From Chelydra serpentina (taxonomy: Eukaryota; Chordata; Testudines; Chelydridae): a DNA stretch of 64,000 bases. The notes under the pieces were generated by a model. That model had not been told where the DNA came from. It did no database searches and saw nothing but the letters and a program-made list of their open reading frames with translations. Within the stretch, counting starts at the first letter, position 1, and each line of letters starts with the position of its first letter. Of the stretch, positions 23,986-33,403 are shown in pieces. The position numbers were made by a program, and so were the translations under genes. The stretch spans positions 19,081,501 through 19,145,500 of the forward strand of contig JBAIAC010000027.1 in NCBI GenBank assembly GCA_037349315.1. Direction: 5' to 3'.

Positions 23986-25975
23986 CCACTGGTTTTTCAG
24001 CAGGCTTCCTGCTTCTGACGTATTTAATAAACATTTTGTTACCTTTTTGAGTTTTTGGCTAGCTGTTCTTCAAGCTCCATTTTGGCTTTTATTACGTTTT
24101 TACACTTAATTTGGCAGTGTTTATGCTCCTCTCTTATTACCTCACTAAGATTTGACGTCCACTTTTTAAAAGTTGCCTTTTTATCTCTCACTGCTTTTTA
24201 CATGGTTAAGCCATGGTTGCTTTTTTTTTTTAGTTCCCTGACTTTTTGTTTTTTAGTTTGGGGTATACATTTAATTTGGGCCTCTATTATGGTGTCTTTG
24301 AAAAGTGTCCATGCAGCTTGCAGGAATTTCACTTTAGTCACTTTACCTTTTAATTTCTACTTAACTAACCCCCTCATTTTTGCATAGTTGCCCTTTCTGA
24401 AATTAAATGCCACTGTGTTGGGCTGTTAATGTGTTCTTCGCACCACAGGAATGTTAAATGTTATATTATGGTCACTGTTTCCAAGCGGTCCTGTTAGTTA
24501 CCTCTTGGACCAGATCCTGCACTCCACTCAGGACTAAATCAAGAGTGGACTCTCCCCTGTGGGTTCCTGTACCAGCTGCTCCAAGAAGTGGTCATTTAAA
24601 GTATCGATGGATTTTGTCTCCGCATTTCGTCCTCAGGTGACATGTACTCAGTCAATATGGGGATAATTGAAATCTCCCACTATTATTGAGTTCTTTATTT
24701 TGATAGCCTCTCTAATCTCCCTTAGCATTTCATCGTCACTATCACTGTCCCGGTCAGGTGGTCGATAATAGATCCCTATTGTTATATTCTTATTAGAGCA
24801 TGGAATTACTATCCATAGAGATTCTATGGAACATGTGGATTCATTTAAGATTTTTACTTCATTTGATTCTACATTTTCTTTCACATATAGTGCCACTCCC
24901 TCCCCCCCCCCCCCCCAATCTCTCACACAACCTGTTCTGTCTTTCCGATATATTTTATACCCCGGAATGATTGCGTCCCATTGATTGTCCTCACTCCACC
25001 ATGTTTCTGTGATGCCTATATGTCAATATCCTCCTTTAACACGAGGTACTCTAGTTCACCCATTTTATTATTTAGACTTCTGGCGTTTGTGTACAAACAC
25101 TTTAAAAACTGGTCACTGTTTATCTGCCCATTTCTGATGTCAGATTCTTATGTGAAAGTTTCTCGTCTGATCTGGCCCCCTCCTTTATCCTTTTCCATCC
25201 TCTCCTCCTGACTAAGACGTAGAGACTTTCTATCAGTAGACCCTCCTGTAAGAGAAGTCTGTCTGATCCACGTGCTTCTCTGCAGCAATCGGCTTTCCCC
25301 CCATCTTAGTTTAAAAACTGCTCTGCAACCTTTTTAATGTTAAGTGCCAGCAGTCTGGTTCCACTTTGGTTTAGGTGGAGCCCATCCTTCCTGTATAGGC
25401 TCCCCCATCCCAAAAGTTTCCCCAGTTCCTAATAAATCTAAACCCCTCCTCTCTACACCTGTCTCATCCATGCATTAAGACTCTGAAGCTCTGCCTGCTT
25501 ACCTGGCCCTGCACGTGGAACTGGAAGCATTTCTGAGAATGCCACCATAGAGGTCCTGGATTTCAGTCTCTTTCCTAGCAGCCTAAATTTGGCCTCCAGG
25601 TATACCAAGTATACCTCTCCCCTTCCAAACTACCTCTCGAAACTCCCTGTTAGCAGCCCTTGTCGCTTGCTCGCTGCTTTATAAAGCCCTGGCCTTCCTG
25701 ATAGCCCCGCCCCCTGATTAAGGCTCAGCCAATGAACAGAGGCTTCTAGATTTCAAACCTTGTTTAGAAGCTCACAGCTTCCAACTGCTGGCCACAGCAC
25801 ACGGTCCTTCAAACAGACGGACAAACGCAAGCTCAGCACACAGCAAGTACCGCCTCCCCCCACACACTACAAACAACCACTTACCCCAAGGATCCCGTAT
25901 TTGCTCCTCCTTCACCTGGAGAACTCCCTCTCGAAACTCCCTGTTAGCAGTCCTGTTCACTGTTTCAAGTGCCTA
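23986..25975 (-). mobile_element. CR1-type LINE (5' half: promoter region and endonuclease)
   Basis: The minus strand at 24648-24926 encodes VALYVKENVES, ESLWIVI, GIYYRPPD and IIVGDFNYPHID, the endonuclease-exonuclease-phosphatase fold of CR1/L2-type ORF2. The RT half is missing. The 5' end near 25.6-25.97 kb has two direct copies of CTCTCGAAACTCCCTGTTAG (25633 and 25928), suggesting repeated 5'-UTR monomers. The copy differs markedly from the CR1s at 30.5 and 51.1 kb, so it belongs to another subfamily. Confidence 0.7.
25677..25733 (-). promoter_or_regulatory. CR1 5'-UTR promoter-like module (CCAAT, GC box, TATA)
   Basis: Read on the minus strand, ATTGGC (25728-25733) is followed by GGGGCGGGG (25705-25713) and CTTTATAAAG (25677-25686). 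The order and spacing resemble an RNA polymerase II promoter directed into the LINE. This is inferred from sequence alone. Confidence 0.4.
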
Positions 25976-27238
25976 TAAAATGAAGGTTCAGGGCCTTAAC
26001 TCAGGGTTGTAAACAATGTGTGTGGAAGTTACCAGTTCTATGCACATCTTTTCCTTCAGTGACGAAGTACGCATTGTAACCTTTGGAATTATGCGCTCTA
26101 AACATGTAGTCCTGAAATTTTTTGCCAATAAAGGGCTTAAAGGTAAACACTCACCACTCTTAAATTCCTAGGATTTTTTTTGGCTTTAGGGATGTAGCAA
26201 AAATGTAACTGGGCACATGCACCCCAGTCTCCTATGTACATTCAAAATCATAAAAAATATACTTTCTGATTCAGGCTATCTAATGCTGTCAATAAAACAC
26301 CAGTGACTGTCTACATCACTGGCCATCAAACCCTGATACTGCTTACAACACCTCCCTTTACACTTATGCCCCTTGTCCATGTAAGACCAACACCTATCAC
26401 ACAGTTTTAGACAGGCATTTGATGCAGAGTCGACGTGTCTGTCTAAACACTTTGGACCGACAAAACAGCCTACAGCTAGGACACCTCAGCTGCACACCCA
26501 CACTGTCTGATCATGTCACACTCAAGCAGAGACGGCAACGACACCTACAAGAATGATCATGACTGCAGACCACGTGGCAAAACTCACATTTTTCACACTG
26601 AACAACTTTTTCACATCCAGAACCCCATTGTAATACTCACTGTGCAACAGCATGAAAAAAGTCTTGGGATACACCGGGGCCCCCTGTTTTAAAATAACCC
26701 GCCTTTCACTGCATACGGCACCAACTGTATGTTGACTCGTAAATGCTGTTCAAATGCCACTAAGTCTCAGCATAGTCGTCTTTTTCTGATCTGACCACTC
26801 CAGTTTCTCATGCAACTTTCTCTCCCTGACTAACAATTCCGCATCTGTAGGTTTATGGTCGGACATGACGGCCAAGAGCCCGCCCGCAAAACAGATTGAT
26901 ACCGGTGTGAATCAGCTCCACTAAACATTGTCTCTTTTTATGGACAATTTGACTACTGAGACGAATTAAAAACTCTACGGCCACCCCCACCCATGTTTTT
27001 TGACAACCGTCACAATGCGGTGCAACGTCCCATCGACATGCATCTCTCTATTACTCTGTAACAGCTTTGAGGTCTGATTTAAGAAATCTTCAGCAGACAG
27101 TTCATCCCTAGTTCTTATCAAAAACAAAGGGTTGGTTAAATTACGACTCTCTAAACATAACTGAACGCAATTGTCAGGGGCTACCCTACTGTTAATGTCA
27201 TTGAGAACTAACTGTATCCCCCCCCCGTGTACGGCTTA

Positions 27239-27474
27239 GTGTAAGGGGCCTACCATCAATCAAACGTTGGCCCTGTTCCCTGACCTGTCGGGCCCCACCC
27301 ACTTGTGGCCCCTAGGGTGTTACTTCCGGGGTCAAGATGAACACATGACCGGAAGCAAGGGGTTTCATGTGACACCTCTAAGCACTCCTCCCATCACCTT
27401 CTACCAATTGGGATGGGTTTTACCCCCAGAGGACTGTCCCAAGAGTATTAGGTTAATTGTGTGACTCTTCCCCT
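27239..27474 (-). pseudogene. U4: third-gene fragment
   Basis: Homologue of 12569-12812. The minus strand retains PLASGHVFILTPEV and QRLIDGRPLTLS with few changes, the best evidence that this block was coding. A run of 21 C residues (27475-27495) separates it from the ATPase stub. Confidence 0.45.
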
Positions 27475-27495
27475 CCCCCCCCCCCCCCCCCCCCC

Positions 27496-27885
27496 GACAA
27501 AATGCGTTCTCAACTATAAAGAATTCTCCGGTTCCTGTGATGCACGTACTTAGTAAAGGCTTTCTCCATTTCATCGCTTTCGCAAGCAGAGTTCATCATA
27601 TAGTCTACGATAATCCTATTTACTTTATTGGTAGGAAACAACAGTCCTCGTCAAAATAAGTGGGCAGCCCCTCCACAAAATTGATAAAAGGGATATTTAC
27701 CAAGCAGTTCTTTATACCGAGGTTGCCAGCAACTGTAATACCAAACAATGTGTTCAGGCATAACAGACCATGTTCATTTGGCATTATCCAACACTTTTTT
27801 TTATAAAGTAACTTTTCCTGCAGTTGCTAGGCCCTGCAAGAATTACAGAAAAGGGGTGTTTCCACCTTGTATCCATTTTCACAAG
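27496..27885 (-). pseudogene. U4: packaging-ATPase-like fragment
   Basis: Homologue of the U1 ATPase, with a start region resembling 13212-13214 and the same C-terminal truncation. Indels relative to U1 (near 27645, where U1 has AATAGTCATTGTCAAAAGC) break the frame. Confidence 0.55.
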
Positions 27886-29600
27886 CCATAGGGCAGGGTT
27901 TTAAATCCTTCTTCGAGGACCCTCTTGTAAATGACTTTCTGTTTTCTTAAGGGTCTTTGTCTCTATTGGCCACTGATTATTGTTCATTACAATAGAGGGT
28001 TGCTACACCTCAATCTTTTTTGGGATGTTCTCTCCCAGGTCTGTGCTATAGTCCAGGACTAGATCTTTGAAACTGTCAAAGTTGATCTTTTCACAGTAGG
28101 CTCCGTTCAGGGTAATCCCTTTGGCGTTCATACAGTCTTTTCCTCCCTACAGCTTGTACCGGTACATTTTTGGGCTGGCTGACAAACTTGTTGATGTGTT
28201 GACCTGGCGGGATCTCGCTTGTGAGTTCCCCTAAATAATCCCCCAGAGGAGGATTCCTGTCATCCTCCCTTTTCACAAATATCGCCGAGTCAAGGTCATG
28301 CTACAGGCACTGCTCTTGCAGCCTGTCTAGCAGATTGTATAGTTCTAAGCAGGCGTAAGCGGTTGTGAAACCGGCTATGAAGGAGTTGGTATTGCCAGAA
28401 TCTGAGTAGCGGTCTATTGCATGCTTTCAAGATGCACGCTGTTTCACCGTGGCAAAACTCAAATTTTTTTACACTGAACAACATTTTCACATCCAGAACC
28501 CCATAGTAATGCTCACCATGCAACAGGATGAAAAGTCTTGGGGTACACCGGGCCCCAAGTTTTAAAATAACCTGCCTTTCGCCGCATACAGCACCAATTG
28601 TATGTTAACTCATAAATGCTGTTCAAACACAGCTAAGCCTCAGCATAATCTTTTTTGATCTGACCGCCCCACTTTCTCATGCAACTTTCTCGTCCTGACT
28701 AACAATTCTGCGTCTGTAGGTTTACGGTTGGACATGATGGCCAAGAGCCCGCCCGCATAACACATTGGTACTGGTGTAAGTCAGGTCCACTAAACACTGT
28801 CTCCTTTTATGGATGATTTGACTACTGAGAATAGAATTCTATGGCCACCCCCATCCATGGTTTTTTTTACAACCATCACAATGAGGTGCAACGTCCAATC
28901 AACAGGCATCTCTCTATTACTCTAACAGCTTTGAGGTCTGATTTAAGAAATCTTCAGCAGACAGTTCATCCCTAGTTCTTATCAAAAAGAAAAGGTTGGC
29001 TAAATTACGACTCTCTAAACATAACTGAACGCAATCGTCGGGCTACCCTATTGTTAACATCATTAAGAACTAACTGTATCCCCCCGTGTAGGGCTTCAAT
29101 GCCTGCTGAGCTGAATTTATTCGCTCAAGATTGACAAAACAAAATTCCTTACCATACACCGTACCCCCAAATCTAGGTAATTCCCATTGCCAACTTCTCA
29201 CTCGCTCCATATACTCTACCGCATCATCAGGAGAGCTACCTAAACCTGATTAGGGAAAACAGATGTTCCGATTTAGCATCAAACATTTTTACAAAATTTA
29301 CCAAACCCACAAAATGTAAGTTTTTACCATTTTTCTCGCCCACATCTACGTATTTGCTTAAAATACAAAACTTCCTAAAATAACCAAACTAATAAGCAAA
29401 ATGTATTTACTGGGCTTCATCCATCCATCCATCAGCCATTGATGCTGGTGAATTTTCTTTTTCAGCAGTCTTTCATTCCTTTCTCTTTTGAGCTTGTTTA
29501 CCCTTTGGTCTAAGGGTCTCATGTTTTGACCGTTCTCATGGGAGTGGTGAAGGAGTCCATGTTTCCTCTGTTTCCACGATTTCTAAAACACACGTTCTTG
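27886..29600 (-). pseudogene. U4: PolB with large internal deletion, plus upstream region
   Basis: The C-terminal part (27886-28440) is fused at about 28440 to the N-terminal Cys/His region (28441 onward), so motif A and the exonuclease core are deleted. Motif C reads D-L-D-S near 28290. Beyond 29096 this unit does not show the array joint but runs on into sequence also found upstream of the diverged copy, such as AAATCTAGGTAATTCCC (also at 36475) and the Asp-Ala-Lys block near 29.28 kb (also at 37.53 kb). This is therefore the original outer edge of the array. Confidence 0.72.
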
Positions 29601-29639
29601 TAATGAGATGGCCATTTCCACACAGTGCTGTGACTTCCA

Positions 29640-29905
29640 GGAGCTCTTAAGTGTCATGTCTCTCTTCTGGGTGGGTCACCCCACTCCAGAACATATCCTA
29701 TTTGGTCTCATCCACTCTCAGGGAGGTCCTCAGCAGCTGAAACCCATCCTGATTGATAGAGGGAGGTAGGAGGGGATCTTAGAGGGATCACATGACACCC
29801 CTTGTTTCAGGTCATGTCAGTCTTGACCCTGGAAGTAATATCCCAATGGGCAGCTTTTAGGGTGACCAGGAGGCAGGGCCAACTTTTTGTTGATGGCCCG
29901 TTATA
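29640..29905 (+). pseudogene. Inverted scrap of the third-gene region
   Basis: In the orientation opposite to the array it matches the block containing CACATGAC, CCTGGAAGTAATATCCCA and GGGCCAAC. The plus strand reads MTPLVSGHVSLDPGSN, comparable to MTPLASGHVSILTP in U1. It lies between U4 and the diverged unit and shows that an inversion accompanied the history of the locus. Confidence 0.5.
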
Positions 29906-30135
29906 CTACTCAGATCTCATAGAGCTGCTCCAACGTTGTACAAATCCTCCAGTGTAGTGACCCCTGCACCCTTATACCATTTGCAGAGATTCTCTCAGCA
30001 GGGTGGTGATTTCCATGTAGGTCACACCCAGGGTCCTTTGTACACCCCAAAACCTTTTCCTATATGCCTCAGGGGTCAATTAAAACTTAAGCAGCAAGAC
30101 AGTTCCTAGTTGCCAGTACCCACTCCATCCTTCTG
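29906..30135 (-). pseudogene. SCAN/gag-like fragment
   Basis: The minus strand reads LTPEAYRKRFWGVQRTLGVT followed by a tyrosine-glutamate-containing helix-like segment, then, after a stop, GCRGHYTGGFVQRW. This resembles the start of SCAN domains, which derive from the capsid part of gag in Gmr1-like Ty3/gypsy elements and often begin L-T-x-E-x-Y-R-x-x-F. At about 70 residues and with two stops it is a relic. It could be a gag fragment or a SCAN-type exon. Confidence 0.45.
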
Positions 30136-30177
30136 GCTGTACACTTCTATCTTTCCTCTTGCCACCAACTCCATGAT

Positions 30178-30420
30178 GTGTTGGCCTGGTGGGATCTCAC
30201 TTGTCCCATAAATAATCCCCCCCCCCCCCATTTCCCAGGTACTGAAAGGGTTTGTCAGTCTGTCATGATGCTGGTATTAGGTAGGTTTGTGTTTTGGCTG
30301 AAGTTACCCCAAAGAAAATTAAAAACAGTTGAGCACTTTTGGCACTTTGCATGGTTTACCATGATTTCAAGTTGGTGTAGATGCACTGATTTTTGGTAGA
30401 AATCATTAACATACTTTTAT
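30178..30420 (-). pseudogene. U5: PolB C-terminal part (diverged copy)
   Basis: It matches U3 around 22340-22800 (GGTGGGATCTCACTTGT, GATGCTGGTATTAGGTAGG, AATCATTAACAT), with about 220 bp deleted and replaced by a C-run. The region that would hold motif C is missing. It is cut at about 30420 by CR1 sequence and resumes at 33404. Confidence 0.65.
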
Positions 30421-31495
30421 TATCATTAATGTAAGTAAGGGGATGATATGATTGCGGTCTATAAAATATGACTGGTTTGGAGAAAGTAAATAAGGAAGTG
30501 TTATTTACTCCTTCTCATAACACAAGAACTAGGGGTCACCAAATGAAATTATAGAATCTCAGGGTTGGAAGGGACCTCAGGAGGTCATCTAGTCCAACCC
30601 CCTGCTCAAAGCAGGACCAATCCCAACTAAATCATGCCAGCCAGGGCTTTGTCAAGCCTGACCTTAAAAACCTCTAAGGAAGGAGATTACACCACCTCCC
30701 TAGGTAACCCATTCCAGTTCTTTACCACTCTACTAGTGAAAGTTTTTCCTAATATCTAACCTAAACCTCCCCCTCTGCAACTTGAGACCATTGCTCCTTG
30801 TTCTGTCATCTTCTACCACTGAGAACAGTCTAGATCCATCCTCTTTGGAACCCCCTTTCAGGTAGTTGAAAGCAGCTATCAAATCCCCCCTCATTCTTCT
30901 CTTCTGCAGGCTAAACAATCCCAGTTCCCTCAGCCTCTCCTCATAAGTCATGTGCTCCAGCCCCCTAATCATTTTTGTTGCCCTCCGCTGGACTCTTTCC
31001 AATTTATTCACATCCTCCTTGTAATGTGGGGCCCAAAACTGGACATAGTACTCCAAATGAGGCCTCACCAGTGGTCTGTAGCAGACTCCCACCACAACAT
31101 TACCCTTGTTGCTCACACTTCTGAATTTAATCCAGAGACTCTCAGGTTTTTCTGCAGTTTCATACTGGAGCTCTGAGCAGTCATACTGCTCTCTTACAGT
31201 GCAACTCCCCCACCTTTTCTGCCCTGCCTATCCTTCCTGAACAGTTTATATCCATCCATGACAGTACTCCAAACATGTGAGTTATCCCACCAAGTCTCTG
31301 TTGTTCCAATTACATCATAATTCCTTGACTGTGCCAGGACTTCCAGTTCTCCCTGCTTATTTCCCAGGCTTCTTGCATTTGTGTATAGGCACTTAAGATA
31401 ACTCACTGATCGTCCTGCTGTCCCAGTATGGGGCAGGAGCCCTCCTCTCTTGCACTCACCTACTTGTGCTTCCTCCCAGTATCCCACTTACCTCA

Positions 31496-31673
31496 GGGGG
31501 AGGGATAGCTCAGTAGTTTGAGCATTGGCCTGCTAAACCCTGGGTTGTGAGTTCAATCCTTGACGGGGCCATTTAGGGATCTGGGGCAAAAATTGGGGAT
31601 TGGTCCTGCTTTGAGCAGGGGGTTGGACTAGATGACCTCCTAAGGTCCCTTCCTACCCTGATATTCTATGATT
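31496..31673 (+). repeat. tRNA-derived SINE inserted in CR1
   Basis: A plus-strand SINE copy with A box GATAGCTCAGTAG, B box GTTCAATCC and tail ATTCTATGATT. Comparison with the CR1 at 54.04 kb, which reads CTCAGGGCTTTGGTCTCCTT across this site, shows the insertion point between CR1 ORF1 and ORF2. Confidence 0.9.
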
Positions 31674-31869
31674 CCTTCCCCCGGTGAACCTAGTTTAAAG
31701 CCCTCCTCACTAGGTTAACCAGCCTGCTTGCGAAGATGTTCTTCCCTCTCTTCGTTAGGTGGAGCCCGTCTCTGCCTAGCACTCCTTCTTGGAACACTAT
31801 CCCATGGTTGAAGAATCCAAACCCCTCTCTCCGACACCATCTGCGTAGCCATTCGTTGACTTCCACTAT

Positions 31870-32690
31870 TCAACGGTCTCTACCCCGGCCTTTTCCTGCC
31901 ACAGGGAGGATAGACAAGAACACCACTTGCACCTCAAACTCCTTTATCCTTCTTCCCAGAGCCATGTAGTCTGCAGTGATACGCTCAAGGTCATTCTTGG
32001 CAGTATCATTGGTGCCCACGTGGAGAAGCAGGAAGGGGTAGTGATCTGAGGGCTTGAGTCTCAGCAGTCTCTCCGTCACATCATGAATCCTAGCCTCTGG
32101 CAAGCAGCACACCTCTCGGTTTTCCCGGTCAGGGCGGCAAATAGATGACTCAGTCCCCCGAGGAGGGAGTCCCCGACCACCACCACCACCCTCTTGGGAG
32201 TGGTGGTCATGGAACCCCCATCCCTAGTGCATCTCATGCCTTCCAATCGGTGGAGTCTCCTTCTGCTCTCTTCCCTCAGCTGTATCATCCACTCCACTCT
32301 CTGCACTAGTACCTGTGGAGAGAACATGAAAACGGTTGCTCATCTGAATCTGCGTTTCTGTTATACGGACTTTTCTGGTAATCTTTCCTCTTCTGGAGGT
32401 CACATGCCGCCAATTTTCCTCACTGGCCTTCTGTCCCCGCTGCGTAGCCTGCTCTGAATCTTCAGAACATTGTGCCTGCTGAAGCCTATCCTGACGTCTA
32501 TCCAGGAAATCCTCATTCCCACTTACAGAACGCAGGGTTGATACTCGTTTCTCCAGACCTTGAATCTTCTCTTCCAATATGGAGATCAGCTTGCACTTTG
32601 TACGGACAAAGTCGCTTCTATCCTGTGGAAGAAAGACAAACATGGCACATCCTGTGCAGGTCACGACAGCGGATCGCTCAGCATCCATAG
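31870..32690 (-). pseudogene. CR1 ORF1 remnant (zinc-finger, coiled coil, esterase)
   Basis: Three overlapping minus-strand frames make one broken protein. The N-terminal part (32224-32688) begins with MDAERSAVVTCTGCAMFVF and a Leu-rich heptad region. The C-terminal parts hold the SGNH-type blocks GDSLL and HVGTND. The frame changes near 32.1-32.3 kb. ORF1 assists CR1 retrotransposition, binding nucleic acid and perhaps membranes. Identity rests on position relative to CR1 ORF2 and on the esterase motifs. Confidence 0.7.
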
Positions 32691-32817
32691 TCTCCTCCTT
32701 CTAAGAGCTTCCTCACCTGTGGCAGAAGCTACTCAGAAACCTGCAAGAGGAAAGCCTCAGTAGGCTCCCCGCAGGCAAACTGCCTCCGTTCTCTGCTCAG
32801 CTGGTTCGCAGCTGACT

Positions 32818-32830
32818 GCCTTTTTATAAC
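32818..32830 (-). promoter_or_regulatory. TATA-like box in CR1 5' region
   Basis: The minus strand reads GTTATAAAAAGGC just upstream of ORF1. Blocks containing CAGGCAAACT and CTCAGCTGGTTCGC flank it at 32772-32810 and 33002-33056, indicating a duplicated 5'-UTR monomer. Confidence 0.4.
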
Positions 32831-33062
32831 AGTCAGGCCCAGCTGGAACAAAGCACTCCTAATTCACACTGTTCAAACAAGCAATCAATCAAGCAAGCAC
32901 ACGGTCAAACTGCCAAATTGTCCCCGCAACAGACACTCAGATACTCACCAACACAGTCCTCCTAATGCAGCACTTGGCGTACCTCTGCTCAGACAGATCC
33001 CAGGCAAACTCCCTCTGTTAGCCTCTCTGCTGTTCGCCGCTCAGCTGGTTCGCCGAGTTAGT

Positions 33063-33403
33063 AGGCAACAGGTTTAAAACAAACAAACAAAAGGAAGTAG
33101 TTTTTCCACACAATGCACAGTCTGTGGAATTCTATGCCAGTGGATGTTGTGAAGGCCAAGATTATAACAGGGTTCAAAAAAGAACTAAAGTTCATCAATA
33201 GCTATTAGGCAGGGCAGGGATGATGTCCTTAGCCTCTGTTTGCCAGAAGCTGGGAGTAGCTGACAGGGGATGGGTCACTTGATTACCTGTTCTGGTCATT
33301 CCCTCTGGGTCACCTGACATTAGCCACTGTCTAAAGACAGGACACTGGACTAGATGGACCTTTGGTCTGACCCAGTATGGCTGCTCTTTTGTTCTTATGT
33401 ACT
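33063..33403 (+). mobile_element. CR1/L3-type 3' end
   Basis: The plus strand encodes SLWNSMPVDVVKAKI and FKKELKFI. It then has a 3' UTR containing GGACACTGGACTAGATGGAC and CTTTGGTCTGACCCAGTATG and ends TTGTTCTTATGTAC. It is orientated opposite to the CR1 beside it and forms the second half of the insertion that splits U5. Confidence 0.8.

Larger units (their letters stand above)
22051..27238 (-). pseudogene. U3: PolB, split by a CR1-type LINE
   Basis: The downstream part is 22051-23985 and the upstream part 25976-27238, separated by 2 kb of CR1. Motif A is altered, reading DFTSPYPF (Leu to Pro) near 23245. Motif C reads K-T-D-S instead of D-T-D-S near 22425, which removes the first catalytic aspartate. 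The Cys-rich FPLCRTCVETEQ lies near 23.06 kb, and an N-terminal block homologous to U1 is at 26.7-27.2 kb. Comparison with U1 shows that roughly 130 bp of polymerase were lost at the CR1 insertion. Confidence 0.78.
12046..29600 (-). mobile_element. Head-to-tail array of Maverick/Polinton-derived units (U0-U4)
   Basis: Homologous blocks repeat in the same order and orientation: third-gene fragment, ATPase front, PolB. Unit boundaries lie at about 12568, 17425, 21470 and 27239. At each the same joint occurs: the PolB N-terminal region reaches GGCTTAG and continues directly as TGTAAGGGGCC. Unit lengths are about 4.85 kb (U1, with a 0.77 kb MITE-like insertion), 4.05 kb (U2), 5.8 kb (U3, with Penelope-tail and CR1 insertions) and 2.4 kb (U4, internally deleted). 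U0 is a 0.5 kb remnant of the PolB front. U4 is the only unit that continues past GGCTT into authentic upstream sequence, also seen in the diverged copy at 36.4-37.6 kb, so it marks the outer end. Polintons are endogenous virus-like elements. These copies contain many stops and frameshifts and are inert. Confidence 0.8.
30421..33062 (-). mobile_element. CR1 LINE with ORF1 but internally deleted ORF2
   Basis: The 3' end is at about 30550 (reversed AATCTCAGGGTTGGAAGG tail). ORF2 pieces are KNFH preceded by [11 protein letters not shown] (30733-31116) and the endonuclease start [19 protein letters not shown] (31194-31487). Near 31072 the endonuclease motif VCYRP is joined directly to LVRPHLEYY, which normally follows the RT domain, so roughly 2.5 kb of ORF2 are deleted. 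ORF1 lies at 31870-32690. It has a coiled-coil-like EEKIQGLEKRVSTL, a zinc-finger-like Cys pair near its start, and an esterase-like region with VVGDSLL and LLHVGTNDTAKND. CR1 ORF1 proteins are known to carry such an esterase domain. A SINE interrupts it at 31496. Confidence 0.85.

Noticed and set aside
12046..29600. Recent or functional viral integration
   Set aside because: Every unit has many stops, frameshifts and nested older repeats, and no capsid or integrase gene of the element is visible.
12046..29600. CRISPR-like or satellite array
   Set aside because: The repeat period is 4-6 kb with coding homology, and there is no short direct repeat/spacer pattern.
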